Below are positions 37,304 through 45,739 of a DNA stretch of 64,000 nt, piece by piece. The stretch spans positions 1,040,731-1,104,730 of the forward strand of contig NZ_LMSK01000002.1 in assembly GCF_001428385.1 (NCBI RefSeq). Reading direction: 5' to 3'. The DNA is from Rhodanobacter sp. Soil772 (GTDB lineage Bacteria; Pseudomonadota; Gammaproteobacteria; Xanthomonadales; Rhodanobacteraceae). The notes under the pieces were generated by a model that worked only from the letters and a program-made list of their open reading frames with translations, was not told the origin of the DNA and ran no database searches. A program made the translations under genes and the position numbers. How positions within the stretch are numbered: the first letter of the stretch is position 1; each line of letters begins with the position of its first letter.

Positions 37304-37858
37304 ATGTTCCGCTCCCTTTTTGCCGCGTCGCGTCGTCACGCCCTTGTCCTCGTTCCGCTGATGGTCCTGCTGGCGTTCGGCGGTGGCGTCTTCTGGTACG
37401 GCCGCGCCACCGCCGAGGCGGCGATGGTGGATCTCGGGCCGCTGCCCGCCGATACGGTGGATACCGCCGCCGATGACGCGCAAAGCGGCAGCGGCATCCT
37501 GCTCGGGTTGGCTCGCGATGCGATGCACGACGGCCGCCTGGTCGCGCCGGTCGGCAGCAATGCGTTCGAGTTTTACTTGAGCGTGCTGCAGCTGGATCCG
37601 GGCAACAAGACTGCCGGTGAGGCTCTGCGCGAATCCTTCCCGCGCGCCGCGGACGAGATCGAGCACACCATCAACCGCAGGGAGCTGGAAGAGGCGCGGC
37701 GCGAGATCGACCTGTTGCGCGAATTCGACCGCGACAACTTCACGCTGGCCCTGCTCGGCGGCAAGCTCTCCGCCGCGCGCAACATCGTGATGCGGCAGCA
37801 CGAGGCCGAAGCCGAACGCATCCGCCAGGCGAACGCGGCGCGCGGCGCGGCGATGTGA
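37304..37858 (+). CDS. Membrane-anchored protein, possibly a TonB-related fragment
   Basis: A 184-residue protein with one membrane segment (about residues 11-30, ALVLVPLMVLLAFGGGVFWY) and a periplasmic part. That part has a repeat-like helical region (SVLQLDPGNKTAGEALRESF, then INRRELEEARREIDLLREFD) and a charged tail. The pattern recalls the middle part of some Xanthomonadales TonB proteins, but the C-terminal TonB domain is missing. The frame is open back to a TTG at 37097; the ATG at 37304 is preferred because it directly precedes the membrane anchor. It marks the right flank of the island. Confidence 0.65.
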   Translation: MFRSLFAASRRHALVLVPLMVLLAFGGGVFWYGRATAEAAMVDLGPLPADTVDTAADDAQSGSGILLGLARDAMHDGRLVAPVGSNAFEFYLSVLQLDPGNKTAGEALRESFPRAADEIEHTINRRELEEARREIDLLREFDRDNFTLALLGGKLSAARNIVMRQHEAEAERIRQANAARGAAM

Positions 37859-37871
37859 TTCCGCGCCAGGG

Positions 37872-38201
37872 TCAGCGCAACAGCGGCCCGACTTTCTTCA
37901 GCAGCAGCGCGACCAGTTCCGGCTGCATGAACGTGTAGTCGTCGGGGATGTCCAGGCAAACCACCCGCTTGCCCTTGAGCCGCGTGCGGTGGCGCGCCTG
38001 CAGCCGGTGGCGGTGACTGGCCTCCATCACCACGATCAGTTCGGCCCAGTCCAGCTGCTCGGCCGTCAGCATCGTCTCTGCATCGTCGGCCAAGCCAGCG
38101 GAGTCGACTTCAAGGTTCGGCCAGGTGCCGAATACCTGCTCCGCGGTGGGACTGCGCAGGCGGTTGCGGCTGCACAGGAACAGTACGCGTCGCGGCGGCA
38201 T
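37872..38201 (-). CDS. Low-molecular-weight protein tyrosine phosphatase-like protein
   Basis: A 109-residue protein with the phosphatase loop CSRNRLRSPT (C-x5-R-S) near the N terminus after RRVLFL, and a late Asp in LDIPDDYTFM as candidate general acid. It is shorter than classical LMW-PTPs (~150), like a compact family found widely in proteobacteria. Its start overlaps the stop of the gamma-carbonic-anhydrase-like gene by 1 nt, so they form an operon. Target unknown. Confidence 0.87.
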   Translation of the reverse strand: MPPRRVLFLCSRNRLRSPTAEQVFGTWPNLEVDSAGLADDAETMLTAEQLDWAELIVVMEASHRHRLQARHRTRLKGKRVVCLDIPDDYTFMQPELVALLLKKVGPLLR

Positions 38202-38734
38202 CAGGCGGACGCCAGGTACTCGTCTTTCAGGCGCACGTAGTGGTCGGCGGAGTAGTGCAGCTGCTCGATCTGGCGGTCGCTGAGCAGGCGCACGAACTTC
38301 GCCGGGTTGCCCAGCCACAGCTCGCGTTCGCCGACCACCTTGCCCGGCGGGATCAGCGCGCCGGCGCCGATGAAGCCGTACTTGTGCACCACCGCGCCGT
38401 CCAGCACGCTGGCGTGCATGCCGATCAGGCAGTAGTCGCCGATCGTGCAGGCGTGCACCACCGCCGCGTGGCCGATGGTGACACCCTCGCCGATCAGGCA
38501 CGGGAAGCCCGGGCCGTACGGCCCGGCGTGGGCGACGTGCACGATGCTGCCGTCCTGGATGCTGGTTCTCGCGCCGACGCGGATGTGGTTGACGTCGCCG
38601 CGCAGCACCGTGCCCGGCCAGATCGACACGTCGTCGCCCAGCACCACGTCGCCGATCACGCTGGCGGCGGGGTCGACGTAGACGCGTTGGCCGAGGGTGG
38701 GCGCGATGCCCTTGAAGCTGCGCAGGGGGTTCAT
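38201..38734 (-). CDS. Gamma-carbonic-anhydrase-like hexapeptide-repeat protein (YrdA type)
   Basis: A 177-residue left-handed beta-helix protein. Hexapeptide repeats run through SVIGDVVLGDDVSIWPGTVL, IGEGVTIGHAAVVHACTIGD and FIGAGALIPPGKVVG. Metal-binding histidines typical of the gamma class are seen in HVAHAG and GHAAVVHAC. Members often bind zinc but many show no strong carbonic anhydrase activity. It is translationally coupled to the phosphatase-like gene. Confidence 0.9.
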   Translation of the reverse strand: MNPLRSFKGIAPTLGQRVYVDPAASVIGDVVLGDDVSIWPGTVLRGDVNHIRVGARTSIQDGSIVHVAHAGPYGPGFPCLIGEGVTIGHAAVVHACTIGDYCLIGMHASVLDGAVVHKYGFIGAGALIPPGKVVGERELWLGNPAKFVRLLSDRQIEQLHYSADHYVRLKDEYLASA

Positions 38735-38827
38735 CCGGGCATTCTAGCGGCGCGGCCGGGCCGTCACATCGTGATGCTTGATTTCGCCCGGCGCGATCGC
38801 CACGCTGACGGCCTGAAAGGAGCGTTC

Positions 38828-40870
38828 ATGAGTCACGACAACCCGCTGCTGGCCGACGACACCCTGCCGACGTTTTCGCAGATCCTTCCCGAGCACGTTG
38901 CGCCGGCGATCGACGCGATCCTGGCCGACTACCGCGCCAGCATCGACGCGCTGGTCGCGCCTGGCGCGCCACGCGATTTCGCCACGGTGATGCTGACCCA
39001 GGAACGGCTGGAGCAGCGCCTGGCGCGGGCCTGGGCGCCGGTGTCGCACCTGCATTCGGTGGCCGACAGCGAGGCCTTGCGCGCGGTGTACGGACCGGCC
39101 GAGGAGAAGCTCACCGAGCACGCGATCGAGCTGGGCCAGAACCGCGACCTGTATGCCGCGGTGCAGGCGCTGGCCGATGCGCCGGATTTCGCCGCGTTGC
39201 CGCGCCCCGAACGCGCGCTGGTCGAACATGCGCTGCGCGACTTCCGGTTGTCCGGCGTGGCGCTGGACGAGCCGGCGCGTTCGCGCTTTCGCGAGATCGG
39301 GGTGGAGTTGTCGAAACTCTCCACCGAATTCTCCAACGCCGTGCTCGACGCCAGTGAGGCGTGGCACGAACACGTCAGCGACGAGCGCGACCTCGCCGGC
39401 ATCCCGGACTCCGGCCGCGCGGTGCTGCGCCAGTATGCGCAGGACCAGCAACTGGACGGCTATCTGGTCACCCTGAAGCAGCCCAGCGTGCAGGCGGTGC
39501 TGACCTACGCCGACCATCGCGGCCTGCGCGAGCGGGTGTACTGGGCCTACCAGACGCGCGCCTCCGACCAGGGCCCGAACGCGGGCAAGTTCGACAACAG
39601 CGCGCGCATCGAGCGGATCATGGCGCTGCGCCACGAGGCGGCGCGGCTGCTCGGTTTCGCCAACGCGGCGGAGGAGTCGCTGGCGACCAAGATGGCCGTC
39701 TCGCCGACCGAGGTGATGGAGTTCCTGCACGACCTGGCCGCGCGCGCGAAGCCGGTGGCGCAACGCGAGCTGGCCACGCTGCGCGAGTTCGCCAGCACCG
39801 AGTTGAAGCTGGACAACCTCGAACCGTGGGACGTCGGCTACGCCGCGGAGAAACTGCGCCAGCGCGAATATGCGCTGGACGAGGAACAGCTGAAGCCGTA
39901 CTTCCCGCTGCCGGCGGTGATCGACGGCCTGTTCGGCCTCACCACGCAGTTGTACGGCATCACCCTCGCCCCGCGCGACGGCGTCGACGTGTGGCATCCG
40001 CAGGTACGCTACTACGACGTGCGCGACGCCGACGGCCGCGTGTTCGCCGGCGCCTACGTCGACCTGTACGCGCGCAATGGCAAGCGCGGCGGCGCGTGGA
40101 TGGACGTCTGCCGCGCCCGCTTCGACGACGGCGCGCAATGGCAGTTGCCGGTGGCCTTCCTCACCTGCAATTTCGCGCCGCCCACCGAGGGCAAGCCGGC
40201 CCTGCTCACCCACGACGACGTGCTGACCCTGTTCCACGAATTCGGCCACGGCCTGCACCACCTGCTCACCGAGGTCGCGCTGCCCTCGATCGGCGGCATC
40301 GACGGCGTCGAGTGGGACGCGGTGGAGCTGCCCAGCCAATTCATGGAGAACTTCGGCTGGAACCGCGAGGCGCTGGACCTGTTCGCGAGGCACTGGCAGA
40401 CCGGCGAGCGGCTGCCGGACGCGTTGTTCGAACGCATGCTGGCCGCGCGGCATTTCCACGCCGGCCTGTTCCTGGTGCGCCAGCTGGAATTCGCCCTGTT
40501 CGATTTCCTGCTGCACCTGGAGTACGACCCGGCGCAAGGCGCCCGCCCGCTGGCGGTGCTGGAACAGGTGCGCAAGCAGGTGGCGGTCATGCATCCGCCG
40601 GCGTGGCAGCGCTTCCCGCACGGCTTCAGCCACATCTTCGCCGGCGGTTACGCGGCCGGTTATTACAGCTACCTGTGGGCCGAGTTGCTCAGCGCCGACG
40701 CGTTCGGCGAATTCGAGGAGCATGGCGTGATCGATCGCGCCACCGGCGAACGCTTCCGCCGCGAGTTCCTCGCAGTCGGCGCCAGCCGCCCGGCACTGGA
40801 AAGCTTCGTCGCCTTCCGCGGCAGGAAGCCGGAGCCGGAGGCGCTGCTGCGCAGCCACGGGCTGGCCTGA
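38828..40870 (+). CDS. prlC: Oligopeptidase A (M3 family)
   Basis: Cytosolic zinc oligopeptidase that degrades short peptides, including cleaved signal peptides. 680 residues from MSHDNPLLADDTLPTFSQIL. The zinc site HEFGHGLHH is near residue 475, with the third ligand region ELPSQFMENF downstream, and the C-terminal HIFAGGYAAGYYSYLWAELL is characteristic of M3. The frame opens earlier, but this ATG matches the family. It converges on the cold-shock gene through a shared terminator. Confidence 0.96.
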   Translation: MSHDNPLLADDTLPTFSQILPEHVAPAIDAILADYRASIDALVAPGAPRDFATVMLTQERLEQRLARAWAPVSHLHSVADSEALRAVYGPAEEKLTEHAIELGQNRDLYAAVQALADAPDFAALPRPERALVEHALRDFRLSGVALDEPARSRFREIGVELSKLSTEFSNAVLDASEAWHEHVSDERDLAGIPDSGRAVLRQYAQDQQLDGYLVTLKQPSVQAVLTYADHRGLRERVYWAYQTRASDQGPNAGKFDNSARIERIMALRHEAARLLGFANAAEESLATKMAVSPTEVMEFLHDLAARAKPVAQRELATLREFASTELKLDNLEPWDVGYAAEKLRQREYALDEEQLKPYFPLPAVIDGLFGLTTQLYGITLAPRDGVDVWHPQVRYYDVRDADGRVFAGAYVDLYARNGKRGGAWMDVCRARFDDGAQWQLPVAFLTCNFAPPTEGKPALLTHDDVLTLFHEFGHGLHHLLTEVALPSIGGIDGVEWDAVELPSQFMENFGWNREALDLFARHWQTGERLPDALFERMLAARHFHAGLFLVRQLEFALFDFLLHLEYDPAQGARPLAVLEQVRKQVAVMHPPAWQRFPHGFSHIFAGGYAAGYYSYLWAELLSADAFGEFEEHGVIDRATGERFRREFLAVGASRPALESFVAFRGRKPEPEALLRSHGLA

Positions 40871-40925
40871 TCGCGGCAGGCTGGGGTAGTGCCCAGGCCC
40901 GGGCACTGCCAAACGCCAGGCGAAA

Positions 40926-40949
40926 AAAAGCCCGCCGAAGCGGGCTTTT
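40926..40949. terminator. Bidirectional intrinsic terminator between prlC and csp
   Basis: Stem AAAAGCCCGC / GCGGGCTTTT (40926-40935 with 40940-40949) with a CGAA loop. An A-run lies to the left (T-run on the minus strand), so it best serves the csp transcript but can work both ways. Confidence 0.9.
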
Positions 40950-40974
40950 CAAGATCGCTCAATTCCCGAAGGAA

Positions 40975-41184
40975 TTAGGCAACCTGGACTTCCTCAGCCT
41001 GCAGGCCTTTCTGGCCCTTGGTGACGACGAACGTGACGCGCTGGCCTTCCTGCAGGGACTTGAAGCCCGTGCCCTGGATCGCGCGGAAATGCACGAACAG
41101 GTCGTCACCGCTTTCCGGGGTGATGAAGCCAAAACCTTTGGCGTCGTTGAACCACTTGACTGTACCGCTCTGACGATCCGACAT
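40975..41184 (-). CDS. Cold-shock family protein
   Basis: A 69-residue single-strand nucleic acid binding beta-barrel that melts RNA structure. RNP1 is KGFGFI and RNP2 is LFVHF, within [20 protein letters not shown]; both are intact. The ~300-bp gap before the next gene leaves room for a long 5' leader as in cspA-type genes, but cold control cannot be judged from sequence alone. It is followed by a strong terminator. Confidence 0.95.
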   Translation of the reverse strand: MSDRQSGTVKWFNDAKGFGFITPESGDDLFVHFRAIQGTGFKSLQEGQRVTFVVTKGQKGLQAEEVQVA

Positions 41185-41489
41185 GTAACATTACCTTTGA
41201 AGCATGGATGATTTGCGGCTCGGAGCGAAGTGCACTTGACCGCAATAGGGGCAAGAAAATCGGAGTTGCCTCGGACTCTTGCTTAGCCAGCATACACCGG
41301 AATACCGGTTTTCGGTGATTTTCCTGTGCAAATTGCCTGAGGTGGGCCCGCCTCAGGCATCCAGACCGGCCGGTTTGTGCCGCCCAGCCGCGCTGCAGCG
41401 CCACTCGGCGGGCCTTGGCGATGGTTTCCGGGCCGCAGGTTTATCCCCGGTCCGGTAGCCCGTGGCGGCGCTTCCCTTACAATGCCGCG
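41185..41489. other. Divergent intergenic region between csp and xthA
   Basis: A 305-bp gap holding both promoters. The part next to csp is relatively AT-rich and could form the leader of the csp mRNA. No gene seen. Confidence 0.5.
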
Positions 41490-42281
41490 ATGAAAATTGC
41501 CTCGTGGAACGTCAATTCGCTGAAGGTGCGCCTGCCGCACCTGACCCAGTGGCTGGCCGACGCGCAGCCGGACGTGGTGGCGTTGCAGGAAACCAAGCTA
41601 GAAGACGCGAAGTTTCCGGTCGACGAACTGGCTGCGGCCGGCTATCGCGCGGTGTATTCGGGCCAGAAGACCTACAACGGCGTGGCGATCCTGGCCCGCG
41701 ACCAGCCCGTCGACATCGTCACCGACATCCCCGGCCTGGACGACCCGCAGCGGCGCATCCTCGCCGCCACCATCGGCACCCCCGGATCGAGTCCGGGGCA
41801 GGTTCTGCGCGTGGTGAATCTGTACGTGGTCAACGGCAAGGCGGTCGGCGACGAGAAGTACGCGTACAAGCTGGACTGGCTGACCAAGGTGCGCGAGTTC
41901 CTGGCGCGCGAACAGGAACGCCACCCGAACCTGGTCGTGCTGGGCGATTTCAACATCTGCCCGGACGACCGCGACGTTTACGACCCGGCCGCCTGGGGCG
42001 AGGACATTCTGTGTTCGCCGCCGGAACGCGCCGCGCTCAAGGCGATCACCGACCTCGGCCTGCACGACAGCTTCCGGCTGTTCCAGCCGGAGGCCGGACA
42101 CTACAGCTGGTGGGACTACCGGCAGGCCGCGTTCCGTCGCAACATGGGCCTGCGCATCGACCTGATCCTGATCGGCGAGGCATTGAAATCCGCCGCCACG
42201 GCGGCGGCGATCGACCGCGAACCGCGCCGCTGGGAGCGCCCCTCCGACCACACGCCGGTGACGCTGGAACTGGATATCTGA
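41490..42281 (+). CDS. xthA: Exodeoxyribonuclease III
   Basis: AP endonuclease and 3'-5' exonuclease in base excision repair. 263 residues starting MKIASWNVNSLKVRLPHL. Catalytic motifs of the EEP fold: NVNSL, LQETKLED (Glu), VLGDFNICPDDRD (Asp, Asn) and the C-terminal RPSDHTPV (Asp-His). The frame is open upstream, but this ATG gives the exact family start. The next gene begins 4 nt after its stop. Confidence 0.96.
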   Translation: MKIASWNVNSLKVRLPHLTQWLADAQPDVVALQETKLEDAKFPVDELAAAGYRAVYSGQKTYNGVAILARDQPVDIVTDIPGLDDPQRRILAATIGTPGSSPGQVLRVVNLYVVNGKAVGDEKYAYKLDWLTKVREFLAREQERHPNLVVLGDFNICPDDRDVYDPAAWGEDILCSPPERAALKAITDLGLHDSFRLFQPEAGHYSWWDYRQAAFRRNMGLRIDLILIGEALKSAATAAAIDREPRRWERPSDHTPVTLELDI

Positions 42282-42285
42282 AGTA

Positions 42286-42963
42286 ATGACCGCAAAAACC
42301 GAATGGCCCAGCTCGCTGGACGACAACGAGCTGGATGAGCTGGATCGCTATCTGCGCGCGCATACCGGCGAAGGCGACCTGCTGCTGGACGGCGTGCACG
42401 GCCTGCTCAGCGCGCTGGCGGTCGGCCCGCTGCTGGTGCTGCCGGACGAATGGCTGCCCGAAGTACTGCACGAGCCGTTCGCCGACGAGGGCGAAGGCAA
42501 CCGCGTGCTGGCGCTGCTGGCCAAGCTCAACGATTCGATCGTCGCCGAGCTCGAGGTGGACGCCTACGAACCGATCCTCGGCGAGGTTGAGATGGAAGGC
42601 GGCCCGATGCTGTCCGCCGCCGGCTGGTGCGAAGGCTTCAGCCGCGGCATCGACTTGCGCGCCGGGCTGTGGGAAGGCCGCCTGGCCGAGGACCCGCAGC
42701 TGATGGAACTGCTCGGCCCGGTGATGGCGCTGGCGGTGGACGAAGGCATCCTCAGCGCCGACACCGAGTTCGAGAAACTCAGCGACGACGAATACGACGA
42801 GTGCCTGGCACAGGTGCCGGCCGTGCTCGGCGCGGTGAACCAGTACTGGCAGGCCAAACCCGCCACCGAAGCGGAAGTCGAGGCGATGGTGCGCCAGCAG
42901 CAGCCCACCGACGACGACGATGGCAACCCGCCGCGCCAGCGCAGCGGGCACTGGGTGCATTGA
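42286..42963 (+). CDS. YecA/UPF0149 family protein
   Basis: A 225-residue acidic soluble protein of the UPF0149 (YecA/YgfB) family. Typical segments are LDRYLRAHTGEGDLLLDGVH, AAGWCEGFSRGIDLRAGLWE and a Glu/Asp-rich helical second half. Some relatives end in a SEC-C zinc motif, which is absent here. Its start lies 4 nt after the xthA stop, so the two are probably cotranscribed. Biochemical role unknown. Confidence 0.87.
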   Translation: MTAKTEWPSSLDDNELDELDRYLRAHTGEGDLLLDGVHGLLSALAVGPLLVLPDEWLPEVLHEPFADEGEGNRVLALLAKLNDSIVAELEVDAYEPILGEVEMEGGPMLSAAGWCEGFSRGIDLRAGLWEGRLAEDPQLMELLGPVMALAVDEGILSADTEFEKLSDDEYDECLAQVPAVLGAVNQYWQAKPATEAEVEAMVRQQQPTDDDDGNPPRQRSGHWVH

Positions 42964-43109
42964 GGCCGTCGTAGCGGGAGCGGCGACGCCGGCTTGGATT
43001 CGACTGCGCCGGCGTTGCCGTGGCGGAACGATCCGTTCCGGCACCGGCGCTTGGATAAGCGCGCGAACGGGGCCATCTTGGCGGCCAGTCATTCCTACCG
43101 GAGTAAGCC

Positions 43110-43943
43110 ATGAGCGACCGCCACATCACCCGCCGCATCCGCGGCATGGACACGTCCGACGGCGCCGGCGTGAAGCTGAAGCGCGTGATCGGACAGCCCG
43201 GGCTGGACATGCTCGATCCGTTCCTGCTGCTGGACGAGTTCCGTTCCGACAGCGCGAACGATTACATCGCCGGCTTCCCGGAACATCCGCATCGCGGCTT
43301 CGAGACGGTCACCTACATGCTGGCCGGGCACATGCAGCACCAGGACAACCACGGCAACCGCGGTGACCTCACCCCCGGCAGCGTGCAGTGGATGACCGCC
43401 GGCCGCGGCATCCTGCATTCGGAAATGCCGCAGCAGGAGAACGGCCTGATGTGGGGCTTCCAGCTGTGGGTGAACCTGCCGGCGGCCGACAAGATGACCG
43501 CGCCGCGCTATCAGGACATCGGCCCCGAGCGGATTCCGGTGGTGCAGCCGGCCGCGGGCGTCGAGGTCAAGGTGATCGCCGGCGAACTGGCCGGCGCCAC
43601 CGGCCCGGTCGAGGGCATTGTCACCGCGCCGGTGTACCTGGACATCGCCCTGCAGCCGGGCGCGCGGTTCACGCTGGATATTCCCGCCGGGCATCACGGC
43701 TTCGCCTACGTGTTCGACGGCGAGGCGGCCCTGGTCGGTGGCGAGCAACTGCAGCGCAGCGAGCTGGGCGTGCTGTCCGACGGCGAACAGTTGCAACTGG
43801 CCGGCGGCGACAAGCCCTCGCGCCTGCTGGTGGTCGCCGGCAAGCCGCTGAACGAAAGCGTGGCGCGCTACGGGCCGTTCGTGATGAACACGCCCGAGCA
43901 GATCCACGAAGCGATCGCCGACTTTCGCGCCGGCAAGTTCTGA
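43110..43943 (+). CDS. Pirin family protein
   Basis: A 277-residue bicupin. The metal site residues of pirins are visible in EHPHRGFETVTYML (two His) and GRGILHSEMPQ (His and Glu). The C-terminal cupin includes DIPAGHHGFAYVFDGEA. Some bacterial pirins degrade quercetin and others regulate metabolism; the role here is not clear. A GGAGTAAG ribosome site precedes the ATG. Convergent with the sugar ABC operon. Confidence 0.93.
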   Translation: MSDRHITRRIRGMDTSDGAGVKLKRVIGQPGLDMLDPFLLLDEFRSDSANDYIAGFPEHPHRGFETVTYMLAGHMQHQDNHGNRGDLTPGSVQWMTAGRGILHSEMPQQENGLMWGFQLWVNLPAADKMTAPRYQDIGPERIPVVQPAAGVEVKVIAGELAGATGPVEGIVTAPVYLDIALQPGARFTLDIPAGHHGFAYVFDGEAALVGGEQLQRSELGVLSDGEQLQLAGGDKPSRLLVVAGKPLNESVARYGPFVMNTPEQIHEAIADFRAGKF

Positions 43944-43955
43944 GTAGAGAAACAC

Positions 43956-44009
43956 GCCCGCTTTTGCCCCCTCTCCCTCCGGGAGAGGGTACGAAGGCGA
44001 AAGGCGGGT
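43956..44009. terminator. Long hairpin between convergent pirin and ABC permease genes
   Basis: Inner stem CCCTCTCCC/GGGAGAGGG (43969-43977 with 43981-43989) is extended by imperfect outer arms GCCCGCTTTTGCC and GGCGAAAGGCGGGT. Short T-runs lie on both sides, so it likely ends both transcripts. It also resembles the dispersed CCCTCTCC repeats. Confidence 0.65.
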
Positions 44010-44027
44010 TTCTTCATTGAAGCGGGC

Positions 44028-44849
44028 TCAGCCCTTCACACTGCCCAGCAGCAGCCCTTGCAGGTAGTAGCGCTGCATCGCCAGGAACAGCAGCAGCACC
44101 GGCAGCACGGTGACCACCGAACCGGCCATCATCAGTTCGCTGTCCTGCGCGTGTTCGCGCGCCAGCGAGGCCAGCCCGATCGGTAGCGTGTAGTGCTCCT
44201 GCCCGGTCAGCACGATCAGCGGCCACATGAAGTCGTTCCACGCGGCAAGAAAGGTGAAGATCGCCAGCGTCACCACGATGGGTTTGAGCAGCGGCAACAC
44301 GATCTGCGCGAAGATGCGCCACTCGCCGGCGCCGTCGATGCGCGCGGCCTCCAGCAGTTCGTCGGGGATACTGCGGGTGTACTGGCGCACCAGGAAGATG
44401 CCGAACACGGTGGCCATCGCGGGCACCACCACGCCGGCGTAGCTGTTGATCAGGCCGATGTATTTCAGCAACAGGAACAGCGGCAGCATCGCCACCTGGG
44501 CGGGGATCACCAGCGCGCCGAGCAGTGCCTGGAACAAGCGCTCGCGGCCGGCGAAGCGCAGCTTGGCGAAGGCGTAGCCGGCCATCAGGTTGAACACCAG
44601 CGACAGCGCGGTGATCGCGCCGGCGACCAGCAGGCTGTTGAGCAGGTAGCGGCCCATGCCGGCGTGCACGAACAGCTCGCGGTAGTTCGCCCAGCTCGAG
44701 TGCTTCGGCAGCAACGACGGCGGCAACGCACTGGCTTCGCCCGGCGCCATGAACGACACCGACAGCATCCACAGCAGCGGGAACAGCGCGACTGCCGCGG
44801 CGCCGATCAGCAAGCCGTTGATCAGCGCCTTCATCAGCCGCGGGCTCAT
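44028..44849 (-). CDS. Sugar ABC transporter permease (MalG-like)
   Basis: A 273-residue inner-membrane permease with about six membrane segments. The EAA motif that contacts the ATPase is ELLEAARIDGAGEWRIFAQI. N-terminal MSPRLMKALINGLLIGAAAV and the APGEASALPPSLLP periplasmic loop fit carbohydrate-importer type 1 (CUT1) systems. The start overlaps the MalF-like stop by 4 nt. Last gene of the minus-strand operon; no ATPase follows. Confidence 0.94.
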   Translation of the reverse strand: MSPRLMKALINGLLIGAAAVALFPLLWMLSVSFMAPGEASALPPSLLPKHSSWANYRELFVHAGMGRYLLNSLLVAGAITALSLVFNLMAGYAFAKLRFAGRERLFQALLGALVIPAQVAMLPLFLLLKYIGLINSYAGVVVPAMATVFGIFLVRQYTRSIPDELLEAARIDGAGEWRIFAQIVLPLLKPIVVTLAIFTFLAAWNDFMWPLIVLTGQEHYTLPIGLASLAREHAQDSELMMAGSVVTVLPVLLLFLAMQRYYLQGLLLGSVKG

Positions 44850-45739
44850 GTCGGCTCTCCATCAGAATGCTCCCCGCGCTGCGACAGCTTCACCATCAGC
44901 ACGGTCACCGCGAACATGAGCAGGAACAGCAGGAACGCCACCGCCGAAGCCGAGCCGAGGTTCCACCACTTGAAGCCTTCGTCGTACATCAGGTACAGCA
45001 CGCTCACGGTGCTCTGCAGCGGGCCGCCCTCGGTCATCACGTAGGGCTCGGCGAACAGCTGGAAATAGCCCGACACGGTGAGGATGCCGACCATCAGCAT
45101 GGTCGGTTTCAGCATCGGCAGGGTGATATGGCGGAACTGCCGCCAGCTGGATGCGCCGTCGATGCGCGCGGCCTCGTACAGGTCCGGCGGGATCGCCTGC
45201 AGGCCGGCCAGGAAGATGATCATGTTGTAGCCGAAGTTTTTCCACACTGCGAACAGGATGATCGTCGGCATCGCCCAGTGCGGATCGCCGAGCCAGTCGA
45301 CCGGCTGAATGCCGAGCAGATCCAGCATGTAGTTCGCCATGCCGTACTTGGTGTTGAACAGGTAGCGCCAGATCACCGCCACCGCCACCACCGTGGTCAC
45401 CACCGGCGCGAACAGCGCGGTGCGGAAGAACGGCTTGCAGCGCGCCAGCGGCGAGTTAAGCAGCATCGCCGCGCCCAGCGAGGCGCCCATCGACAGCGGC
45501 ACGCCCACCGCCACGAAGTACACCGTGTGGCCCAGTGCGGACCAGAACAGCGGCCGCTGCAGCAGCTCCCAGTAATTGCCGAGGCCGACGAAGCGCAGAT
45601 TGCGGATGTCGGCCAGCGCGTAGAGGTCGTAGTCGGTCAGGCTGAGCGCGAGTGCGGCCAGCACCGGCAGCAGGAAGAACACGCCCAGCACGACGAGTGC
45701 CGGGGCGAGGAACAGCCAGGCGCTGCGCTGCGAATTCAT
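44846..45739 (-). CDS. Sugar ABC transporter permease (MalF-like)
   Basis: A 297-residue inner-membrane permease, partner of the MalG-like protein. It starts MNSQRSAWLFLAPALVVLGV, has six or so membrane segments, and the EAA loop is DLYEAARIDGASSWRQFRHI. Its ATG overlaps the stop of the binding-protein gene by 4 nt, and its stop overlaps the next ATG by 4 nt, so the three genes are translationally coupled. Confidence 0.94.
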   Translation of the reverse strand: MNSQRSAWLFLAPALVVLGVFFLLPVLAALALSLTDYDLYALADIRNLRFVGLGNYWELLQRPLFWSALGHTVYFVAVGVPLSMGASLGAAMLLNSPLARCKPFFRTALFAPVVTTVVAVAVIWRYLFNTKYGMANYMLDLLGIQPVDWLGDPHWAMPTIILFAVWKNFGYNMIIFLAGLQAIPPDLYEAARIDGASSWRQFRHITLPMLKPTMLMVGILTVSGYFQLFAEPYVMTEGGPLQSTVSVLYLMYDEGFKWWNLGSASAVAFLLFLLMFAVTVLMVKLSQRGEHSDGEPT

